DNA of 5,932 bases, from NCBI GenBank assembly GCA_003484585.1, contig DNBZ01000140.1:1-5932 (forward strand), in the 5' to 3' direction. Under the pieces are notes generated by a model that saw nothing but the letters and a program-made list of their open reading frames with translations, was not told the DNA's origin and did no database searches. This DNA is from Bacteroidota bacterium (GTDB taxonomy: Bacteria; Bacteroidota; Bacteroidia; NS11-12g; UBA9320). This document shows positions 1 to 5,932 of this stretch, piece after piece. How positions within the stretch are numbered: the first letter of the stretch is position 1; the number at the start of each line of letters is the position of its first letter. Position numbers and translations under genes: made by a program.

Positions 1-156
1 TCTACCACCACCATTGCACGTACCAGTACCCGCCATTGCAGGATTGGTATATATTGGGGCTGCATAGAATTGTGTAAACTCTGGATCTTGAGCCAAAACT
101 TGACTCGAAACAAAGATTCCAAATATAAATAGTATAGCAGTTTTAATATTTTTCAT
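1..156 (-). CDS. PorP/SprF-family type IX secretion outer-membrane protein, N-terminal 52 codons, truncated by the window edge
   Basis: The minus strand opens with ATG at 156-154 and stays open to position 1. The protein begins MKNIKTAILFIFG, a basic N-terminus followed by a hydrophobic core, and has a likely signal peptidase I site at VLA|Q (residues 22/23). Directly after it comes QDPEFTQFYAAPIYTNPAMAGT (residues 23-44, key residues QDP, QFYA, NPA, AGT), which is the hallmark start of mature PorP/SprF proteins, followed by a cysteine at 47 as in many members. The family forms outer-membrane beta-barrels of about 300 residues; most of this one lies off the left edge. PorP is a T9SS component in Porphyromonas, and SprF serves the adhesin SprB in Flavobacterium. 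Bacteroidota often carry many paralogues, so I give the family and not a symbol. It is the first gene of a unit divergent from porU. No Shine-Dalgarno sequence is visible; the signal peptide fixes the start. Confidence 0.85.
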   Translation of the reverse strand, partial: MKNIKTAILFIFGIFVSSQVLAQDPEFTQFYAAPIYTNPAMAGTGTCNGGGR

Positions 157-166
157 TGCACACAAA

Positions 167-195
167 TTGTAATTCACAAAGATATAACATATTTG
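167..195 (+). promoter_or_regulatory. Weak candidate promoter for the porU-porV operon
   Basis: CATATTTG at 188-195 differs from TAnnTTTG at one position, and a TTG at 167-169 lies 18 bases upstream, within the usual spacing for the -33 element. Transcription would begin near 202 and leave a leader of about 110 bases before the porU ATG. An alternative with one mismatch, TAATATTG at 269-276, is closer to the gene but has no TTG at the right distance. AT-rich sequence yields such near-matches by chance, so this is tentative. Confidence 0.25.
177..184 (-). promoter_or_regulatory. Candidate Bacteroidota -7 promoter box for the PorP/SprF-like gene
   Basis: Read on the minus strand this is TATCTTTG, an exact match to the Bacteroidota sigma-ABfr consensus TAnnTTTG. 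It lies 20 bases upstream of the minus-strand ATG, which implies a very short leader of roughly 10-15 bases. I could not find a convincing -33 TTG at the usual distance on that strand, so the call rests on the -7 box and its position. Confidence 0.5.
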
Positions 196-222
196 AATAT
201 ACGTATGGAAAATATAATTATT

Positions 223-237
223 GTGTCAATTTTACAC
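223..237. repeat. 15-bp imperfect dyad in the divergent intergenic region, possible operator
   Basis: GTGTCAATTTTACAC reads as an inverted repeat around position 230: the outer GTGT/ACAC pairs and an inner AA/TT pair match, with one mismatched pair (227/233). It lies between the candidate promoters and porU. The form resembles a dimeric regulator site, but no binding protein can be named and chance is a real possibility. The rest of 157-312 holds no open frame or RNA that I can support. Confidence 0.2.
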
Positions 238-312
238 TTTAGTGAAAAGAATACAATAAAATAAGGGGTAATATTGTTAGACATTCAAAGCAAAGTAAAA
301 CTATCAAACTAA

Positions 313-3300
313 ATGCGTTTTCTTAAGTACAAATTCACTTTACCTCTCATTCTACTGATGAGCATTATGGCCAATGCCCAAACTGTAGAAAAATCACAGA
401 CCATAGAGTGGCAAATACGCCCAGACGTTCAAATAAATCCTGAAATTTCTACTACTCAAATCTTGGCACCTTTTAAGTGTACTAACTGCAGTGAGCAAGT
501 AGCAGGCAAGTATATCATCCCTATCTATTCTACACAGATAGCCGCTGCCACTTTTGACATGCAATCTATACGACTAAAAAATGTATTAACTGAATCTGAA
601 AACAACTCAAGACTTCATCCCTATATTTCTAATGATTTTGAAATAACAAAGGAAATATTATATGACCGTGGGCAAAGAATTATACGGCTAAATGTTATTC
701 CACTTAGAAAAAACGGAAATACTACCGAATACCTTACCTCATTTGAATGGAGCTACACCACTACTAGCTATACCGGCATATCCACTACTGGACTAAAGAA
801 AAAGAAGGCACAACCGTACACCTCTGTCTTAGCTACTGGCGATTTTTATAAGGTAAAAATAGCTGCTGATGGCGTGTATAAAATAGATGCTAATTTCTTA
901 GCTAGCTTAGGAGCAAATATGAGTAGCATTACTATGTCTACTTTTAAAATATATGGCAACGGTGGTGAAATGCTTCCTGAATTGATTATAACTCCAAGAG
1001 CCGAAGGATTACAAGAAAACCCACTACAAAGTGTAGATGCCAACAGCAATAATAAGCTAGATGCTGGCGACTATTTTCTATGGTATGCTAAAGGGCCTGC
1101 GACATACTCATACGTGGCTGGCAGCAAAAACTACATAGGCAATGGTCACGATTACGATATAGCTTCTTACTACTATCTCACTTGGGGAGATGGAGCGGGA
1201 AAAAGAATTAATACCCTTCCCGATGGACAAGGGAACAGCTCTGCCACTACCGTAACTAGTTATGACCACCTGATCTACCATGAAGCAGATGAAGAAAACC
1301 ACATAAAATCAGGAAGAAGTTGGTGGGGAGATAACATGCAAAATAACACCACTAAAAGTTTCAACTATAGCATAGCAGGAGCACTTATAGGTGATGATTT
1401 AGGTTTTCGTACAGTCACTACTGGCCGCTCATTTGATGGCCAGTCATCTTCTATGCAAATTAGTATAAATGGAGTAAATGTAGCTAGTGAGAACTACTCG
1501 TTAGTCTCAGGGAAATACGACGAAAAGTTTGCCGCTAACCCTACCCTATCTACGGTAAGCACACCACTTACCTCTAGTGCTATAGAACTTACGTATAGAT
1601 ATAACAAAACATTGAACGAGGCTGCAGCTTGGATAGATTACTTTACACTTACAGTACCACGTCAACTGGGTATGTATGATGATCAGCAGCATATGCGTTT
1701 CGCTACTAAAAATCTTGCTGGAGACGTAAGGTTTGAGATAAGTAATTTTACTGCAGTTCATACCCTTTGGGACATTACATCGCTGAGCAACCCAAAGATA
1801 CAAGCTACATTTACAGATGCTGGCAAAGGAGTTTATATTGCTCCTGACATACAGAGCACAACCACTCCGATGTACATAGCTTTCAATAAAAGTACAGCAC
1901 CCGTTCCTGCTTTTGTAGAAAAAGTAGAAAATCAAAACTTGCATGTTATTGAAGACGTAGACTATATAATGGTAGCTAACCCACTTCTACTAGCAGAGAC
2001 CAATAGGTTAGCAGACTTTCATAGAGGTCGGGGACTAGAAGTAGTAGTGGCGACCACTAACCAGATATACAATGAATTTTCTAGCGGCTCGCAAGATGTA
2101 ACGGGTATTAGAGATTTTATAAAAATGGTATATGACAGAGGGCAAGCTAGTCCGACTGACAACATAAGACCGCTACAACATGTACTTCTTTTTGGTGACG
2201 CCAGTTATGATTATAAAGATGCGGAAGCCAATAATACCAATGTAGTTCCTATCTATCAAAGCTTTGAGTCTAATTTTCCACCCAACTCTTATTGCTCAGA
2301 TGACTATTACGCCATATTAGATGATAACGAAGGGAAATGGGGTACAGGATTACAAGACGAAACTCTGGATATAGGTGTAGGCAGACTGCCTGCTAGTAAC
2401 GCAGCAGAAGCAAAAATACTTGTAGATAAAATACTACATTATCACAGTGAGCAGAGCAGAGGAGACTGGATACAAAACGTAACCTTTATAGGCGACGATG
2501 AAGATTATAACCAGCACTTACAACCTTCTGAGGACATGGCAATAGATATGAAACAGCAAAGTCCGCAGTTTAATATTAAAAAAATATGGCTAGATGCCTA
2601 CGATCAGGTTTCTTTTGGTAGCGGGAATAAATACCCTAAAGTGAATGAAGAAATCACTAAAATGGTAGATAGTAAAGGAACACTTGTTTTTAACTATGTA
2701 GGGCACGGAGGTGAGAATGGGATGGCTCACGAAAGAGTTGTTACCAGACCAGAAATAGTTTCTTGGAGTAATTACGATAAACTTGCTTTCTATATTACAG
2801 CTAGCTGTGAAATAGCCAAAATAGACAATCTAATTATAGAATCTCCAGGTGAGCTCATGCTGCTAGACCCAGATGGGGGGGCCATAGGTATGGTAGCTAC
2901 TACCCGCTTGGTGTACATAGGAACTAATACGCAACTCAATAGAGCTTTATTAAACTCTAACCTATTGCTAGCCACCAATAATGAGTTGCCAACTCTGGGA
3001 GAAGCATATAAAACTACCAGAAACAGAAATAACGATAGTCCAAACTCACGATGCTTTATCCTCCTAGGAGATCCAGCTATCTCTCTACTGAGCCCAAAAA
3101 AAAGAGTAATAACAACTAAAATAAATGGGACAGAAATCGGTTTATATAATGACACACTAAAGGCCCTAGGAGTAGTAACCATAGAAGGAGAAATAAGAGA
3201 TTTCAATAATAATGTAATCACTGACTTTAATGGGGAAATATTCCCTACATTCTTTGACAAACCTGGTACATACAAAACACAAGGTCAAGATGCTAAGAGT

Positions 3301-4185
3301 ATTCCAATAGAATTTGAACAACAGAACAGAGTCATCTATAAAGGTAAATCGTCTGTAACCAACGGAAAATTTTCCTTCCAGTTTGTAGTGCCAAAAGACA
3401 TAGCCTACAATATAGGAGAAGGTAAACTTTCCTATTATGCTAAAGATGGCTTAAAACATGGAGGTGGCGTAGAACTATCGTATAAGATAGGAGGCACTTC
3501 GGACAGCCTGAAAGATGACACAGAATTTGACCAACTAGATTTGTTCTTAGATGATGAGAGCTGGGTTTTTGGTGGCTCTACTTCTCCTACTCCACTGCTG
3601 TTAGCCAAATTATTAGATAGCAATGGGATCAACACAGTAGGTAGTGGTATAGGTAGAGAAATGGAAGCCATACTAGATGCAGGCACAGACAATGAAAAGA
3701 AAATAGTACTGAATGATTTTTACAAACCAGAGCTTAATAGTTACCAAAGCGGTAGAATAGAGTATCCATTTGAAGAGTTAGCTGCTGGCAGACATACCTT
3801 GAACTTAAAAGTATGGGATGTATATAATAACTATAAAGATGCTTATACTGAGTTTGTGGTATCTGAGAATGCAGATGTGACAATAAATAATCTACTTAAC
3901 TACCCTAACCCTTTTAATACATACACCGAATTCCATTTTGACCATAACAAAGCTGGCCAAAATATAACTGCTTCGCTTATAGTAACTAGTGTAGCCGGCA
4001 ATGTGGTAAAAAGTATAACACAAGATATACTTAATGCTCCTGCACACTCTGCAGATATAAAATGGGATGGCCGAGATAACTATGGAGACCCTATAGGTAG
4101 AGGCGTGTACATTTACACTCTAAAAGTGAGAGCAGAAGATGGCTCTACACAGAGTAAAACAGAAAAATTATACATCATAAACTAA
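313..4185 (+). CDS. porU: Type IX secretion system sortase PorU (C25 gingipain-family cysteine peptidase)
   Basis: PorU is the cell-surface sortase of the T9SS: it cleaves the C-terminal sorting domain from secreted cargo and, in Porphyromonas, joins cargo to anionic LPS (family knowledge). The 1290-residue protein has a signal peptide ending at ANA|Q (22/23), a beta-rich N-terminal region with the typical DFYKVKIAADGVYKID stretch (177-192), and a C25 peptidase domain at about 551-925. Within that domain I see FGDASYDYKD (627-636), DDYY (663-666), DIGVGRLPA (686-694), catalytic His798 in YVGHGGE, catalytic Cys832 in TASCEIA, and LLGDP (917-921). An Ig-like region follows (about 926-1190, with LFLDDESWV at 1077-1085 and GSGIG at 1110-1114), then a sorting-type C-terminal domain (NYPNPF at 1196-1201, then WDGRDNYG and GVYIYTLKV). 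The leader is A-rich with no Shine-Dalgarno; the signal peptide fixes the start. porV follows after 9 bases. Both catalytic residues are present, so it should be active. A seven-G run at 2875-2881 is unusual. Confidence 0.96.
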   Translation: MRFLKYKFTLPLILLMSIMANAQTVEKSQTIEWQIRPDVQINPEISTTQILAPFKCTNCSEQVAGKYIIPIYSTQIAAATFDMQSIRLKNVLTESENNSRLHPYISNDFEITKEILYDRGQRIIRLNVIPLRKNGNTTEYLTSFEWSYTTTSYTGISTTGLKKKKAQPYTSVLATGDFYKVKIAADGVYKIDANFLASLGANMSSITMSTFKIYGNGGEMLPELIITPRAEGLQENPLQSVDANSNNKLDAGDYFLWYAKGPATYSYVAGSKNYIGNGHDYDIASYYYLTWGDGAGKRINTLPDGQGNSSATTVTSYDHLIYHEADEENHIKSGRSWWGDNMQNNTTKSFNYSIAGALIGDDLGFRTVTTGRSFDGQSSSMQISINGVNVASENYSLVSGKYDEKFAANPTLSTVSTPLTSSAIELTYRYNKTLNEAAAWIDYFTLTVPRQLGMYDDQQHMRFATKNLAGDVRFEISNFTAVHTLWDITSLSNPKIQATFTDAGKGVYIAPDIQSTTTPMYIAFNKSTAPVPAFVEKVENQNLHVIEDVDYIMVANPLLLAETNRLADFHRGRGLEVVVATTNQIYNEFSSGSQDVTGIRDFIKMVYDRGQASPTDNIRPLQHVLLFGDASYDYKDAEANNTNVVPIYQSFESNFPPNSYCSDDYYAILDDNEGKWGTGLQDETLDIGVGRLPASNAAEAKILVDKILHYHSEQSRGDWIQNVTFIGDDEDYNQHLQPSEDMAIDMKQQSPQFNIKKIWLDAYDQVSFGSGNKYPKVNEEITKMVDSKGTLVFNYVGHGGENGMAHERVVTRPEIVSWSNYDKLAFYITASCEIAKIDNLIIESPGELMLLDPDGGAIGMVATTRLVYIGTNTQLNRALLNSNLLLATNNELPTLGEAYKTTRNRNNDSPNSRCFILLGDPAISLLSPKKRVITTKINGTEIGLYNDTLKALGVVTIEGEIRDFNNNVITDFNGEIFPTFFDKPGTYKTQGQDAKSIPIEFEQQNRVIYKGKSSVTNGKFSFQFVVPKDIAYNIGEGKLSYYAKDGLKHGGGVELSYKIGGTSDSLKDDTEFDQLDLFLDDESWVFGGSTSPTPLLLAKLLDSNGINTVGSGIGREMEAILDAGTDNEKKIVLNDFYKPELNSYQSGRIEYPFEELAAGRHTLNLKVWDVYNNYKDAYTEFVVSENADVTINNLLNYPNPFNTYTEFHFDHNKAGQNITASLIVTSVAGNVVKSITQDILNAPAHSADIKWDGRDNYGDPIGRGVYIYTLKVRAEDGSTQSKTEKLYIIN

Positions 4186-4194
4186 TAAAAAATA

Positions 4195-5409
4195 ATGATA
4201 CATTTGCCTTTAAATCAAAAGAAATTGAAGTTAAAATCATTCCTATTTACAGCTATATTTTCGATTGGGACACTAAGTGTATTTGCACAAGGGGGTTTAC
4301 AGTCTAAGGAAAGTTTGCTAGGTCAGCGAAACGTAATTACTACAGCCGCTCCTTTTTTACTTATATCTCCAGATTCTCGAGGTGCTGCTATGGGAGACCT
4401 AGGAGTAGCTACATCTGCAGATGCTAATTCTATTCACTGGAATGCATCTAAACTTGCCTTTATAGAAGGTGATGCAGGAATATCTCTATCTGCGGCTCCT
4501 TGGCTACGTCAACTGGTGCCAGATGTTTGGTTTTACTATATGTCTGGTTATAAAAAAATAGACAAGCAAAGTACAGTTGCCATGTCTCTAAGATATTTCA
4601 CGCTTGGCGATATCCAGTTTACAGATAATAATGCAAACTCTAATGGAAATTACGAACCAAAAGAGTTTGCCTTAGACGGAGCATATGCACGTAAGTTATC
4701 AGACAATCTATCGCTAGGTATAGCCCTTAGGTTTATATTTTCTGACCTTGCCCGTGGCCAAGTAGGCACGAGTGGTGCAGAGATAAAAGCTGGTATCGCA
4801 GGAGCTGGAGATGTCTCTGCAACTTATAAGAATGACATGAAAATAGGCGGAAGAGATTTTGACTATAGCATAGGAGGTAACATAAGTAATATAGGAAACA
4901 AAATAACCTATACTACCGAGGCTAATCGAGATTTTATCCCGGTTAATTTAAGATTAGGAACTTTTTGGAACACACAAATAGATGAATACAACGAGATAGG
5001 ATTTGGTGTAGATTTCAATAAATTATTAGTACCTACCCCACAATACACCTATGACAGTTTGGGTAATATAGATGGTCGTGTTATAGATGATGGCCCGCTA
5101 ATACAAGGTATGTTATCTTCTTTGGGTGACGCACCTGGAGGCTTTAGAGAAGAACTAAAAGAGTTCACTTACTCTATAGGCTTAGAGTATTGGTACGCTA
5201 AACAATTCGCTCTAAGAGCTGGATATTTTCACGAAGCAGAAACTAAAGGAGCTCGTCAGTATGCTACATTTGGTGCAGGACTAAAATACAAGGTATTTCA
5301 AATAGATGCAGCGTATCTACAACCATTTACAAGAAGACACCCGCTACAAAACACGATACGATTCAGTTTATTGTTTGATATAGATGCATTCAAGCAGCAG
5401 AAAAAATAA
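4195..5409 (+). CDS. porV: Type IX secretion system outer-membrane protein PorV (LptO)
   Basis: PorV is a FadL-like outer-membrane beta-barrel. It binds the sorting domain of cargo leaving the SprA/Sov translocon and delivers it to PorU in the attachment complex (family knowledge); it was also called LptO for a proposed role in lipid A deacylation. The 404-residue product has a basic N-terminus (QKKLKLK, residues 8-14), a hydrophobic core and a cleavage site at VFA|Q (31/32). The diagnostic PorV block lies at 52-89: APFLLISPDSRGAAMGDLG, then VATSADANSIHWN and SKLAF. Alternating beta-strand patterns continue to the end, with a terminal strand NTIRFSLLFDI before a short charged tail. Length fits the family. 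The ATG lies 9 bases after the porU stop, which is a tandem TAATAA, so the genes are almost certainly cotranscribed. No other in-frame ATG occurs before the mature domain, so the start is secure. Confidence 0.96.
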   Translation: MIHLPLNQKKLKLKSFLFTAIFSIGTLSVFAQGGLQSKESLLGQRNVITTAAPFLLISPDSRGAAMGDLGVATSADANSIHWNASKLAFIEGDAGISLSAAPWLRQLVPDVWFYYMSGYKKIDKQSTVAMSLRYFTLGDIQFTDNNANSNGNYEPKEFALDGAYARKLSDNLSLGIALRFIFSDLARGQVGTSGAEIKAGIAGAGDVSATYKNDMKIGGRDFDYSIGGNISNIGNKITYTTEANRDFIPVNLRLGTFWNTQIDEYNEIGFGVDFNKLLVPTPQYTYDSLGNIDGRVIDDGPLIQGMLSSLGDAPGGFREELKEFTYSIGLEYWYAKQFALRAGYFHEAETKGARQYATFGAGLKYKVFQIDAAYLQPFTRRHPLQNTIRFSLLFDIDAFKQQKK

Positions 5410-5430
5410 CGACTAAAAATATATAATATT

Positions 5431-5464
5431 AAAATCATCAACTAAAAAGTTGGTGATTTTTTTT
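5431..5464 (+). terminator. Rho-independent terminator of the porU-porV operon, possibly shared by the convergent gene
   Basis: The arms AAAATCATCAAC (5431-5442) and GTTGGTGATTTT (5449-5460) form a 12-bp stem with a single T-G wobble (5438/5453) and a six-base TAAAAA loop. The T-run continues to 5464, giving eight consecutive T. It starts 21 bases after the porV stop. It ends 4 bases before the stop codon of the convergent minus-strand gene, so it could also serve that gene. Read on the minus strand the wobble becomes an A-C mismatch, and the tail is less uniform, so plus-strand termination should be stronger. Confidence 0.85.
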
Positions 5465-5467
5465 GTT

Positions 5468-5932
5468 CTATAGATAAGGATTTGAGATACGCTCCTGTCC
5501 TATCGTAGTAATAGCACCGTGACCAGAGTATACCGTAGTATCATCTGGCAAATTCATAAGCTTGGTACGTATACTATTAATCAATGTATCAAAGTCTCCT
5601 CCCGGCAAATCTGTACGACCAATACTGCCTTGAAAAAGAACGTCGCCACCTATCACATAACCCTCTTCAGCATTATAGAAACATACACTACCTGGGGAAT
5701 GTCCTGGAGCATGTAAAATACTGAGTTTGGCAGATCCTAACTCAATAATATCTCCTTCGGCTAATCCTACTTTGGCTGCGACTAAGGGCTGCATGTTCAG
5801 GCCGTAACCTGTTGCTACTGCTACTGCAGTGTCATACACTATCTTGTCTTCTTGGTGTACCTCTGGCACTAGATTATACTGTTTATTTACCCAGTGCACT
5901 CCAAAAACATGATCTAGATGAGCATGAGTCAA
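5468..5932 (-). CDS. Metallo-beta-lactamase-fold hydrolase, YcbL/glyoxalase II-like, missing its N-terminus at the window edge
   Basis: The frame enters from the right edge and ends at TAG (5470-5468), giving 154 visible residues. The first four metal ligands are in THAHLDH (visible residues 2-8, the HxHxDH motif). Later ligands are His78 in APGHSPGS, Asp97 in GGDVLF and His138 in YSGHGAITTIG, so the binuclear metal site is complete. GSIGRTDLPGGD (102-113) and the ending QERISNPYL are typical of the small YcbL-type glyoxalase II-like hydrolases of about 210-215 residues, so roughly 55-60 N-terminal residues are missing. The TTG at the very edge is not a credible start because the metal motif follows at once. 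These are cytoplasmic thioester hydrolases; the substrate cannot be read from sequence, and since glutathione is not universal in Bacteroidota a non-glutathione thioester is possible. It converges on porUV and has no evident role in secretion. Confidence 0.9.
   Translation of the reverse strand: MTHAHLDHVFGVHWVNKQYNLVPEVHQEDKIVYDTAVAVATGYGLNMQPLVAAKVGLAEGDIIELGSAKLSILHAPGHSPGSVCFYNAEEGYVIGGDVLFQGSIGRTDLPGGDFDTLINSIRTKLMNLPDDTTVYSGHGAITTIGQERISNPYL

Noticed and set aside
162..170. Short palindrome ACAA-A-TTGT near the start of the PorP/SprF-like gene
   Set aside because: Four-base arms in AT-rich sequence are expected by chance and there is no second copy nearby.
1546..1944. 132-codon open frame on the minus strand inside porU
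   Set aside because: Its translation is cysteine-rich and low in recognisable structure, with no leader or promoter; it is an antisense shadow.
3096..3103. Run of eight A in porU as a possible slippage or frameshift site
   Set aside because: A-runs are common in AT-rich Bacteroidota genes, the reading frame continues intact into conserved sequence, and no stimulatory structure or alternative frame of note follows.
2790..3275. 161-codon open frame on the minus strand inside porU
   Set aside because: It lies entirely over the conserved peptidase domain of porU, has no recognisable domain, and matches what an antisense shadow of a well-conserved gene gives.
5519..5716. 65-codon plus-strand open frame within the hydrolase gene
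   Set aside because: It is antisense to a hydrolase with all metal ligands intact, and lies downstream of a strong terminator with no promoter visible.
1..5932. CRISPR array, tRNA or rRNA gene, insertion sequence or toxin-antitoxin pair
   Set aside because: I saw no direct-repeat array, cloverleaf, terminal inverted repeats, transposase or small paired genes; nearly the whole window is taken up by the four genes listed.

Overview
The window comes from an AT-rich member of the Bacteroidota (Bacteroidetes). The evidence is three genes of the type IX secretion system (T9SS), which is essentially confined to this phylum, A-rich leaders without Shine-Dalgarno sequences, and an exact match to the Bacteroidota -7 promoter box (TAnnTTTG). 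I cannot place it confidently below phylum level.

Layout: (1) Positions 1-156 on the minus strand hold the first 52 codons of a PorP/SprF-family outer-membrane protein that runs off the left edge; this gene is short and easily missed. (2) Positions 157-312 are a divergent intergenic region with a good minus-strand promoter box, a weaker plus-strand candidate and a 15-bp imperfect dyad. (3) Positions 313-4185 encode PorU, the C25 (gingipain-fold) sortase of the T9SS. (4) Nine bases later, positions 4195-5409 encode PorV, the outer-membrane shuttle/barrel partner of PorU; the two read as one operon. (5) A clear rho-independent terminator sits at 5431-5464. (6) From the right edge to 5468 on the minus strand lies the 3' three quarters of a metallo-beta-lactamase-fold hydrolase (YcbL/glyoxalase II-like), convergent with porUV and unrelated in function.

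How the genes work together (family knowledge): cargo with a C-terminal sorting domain crosses the outer membrane through the SprA/Sov translocon, is captured by PorV, and is handed to PorU, which cuts off the sorting domain and can attach the protein to a surface anchor. PorP/SprF proteins serve the same machine, either as core component or as a cargo-specific outer-membrane partner.

I see no RNA gene, CRISPR array, insertion sequence or other mobile element, and no undescribed system. The points worth checking are a seven-G tract just after the catalytic cysteine codon of porU, a CxxC motif near the mature N-terminus of PorU, and the pairing of porUV with a divergent porP/sprF-like gene.
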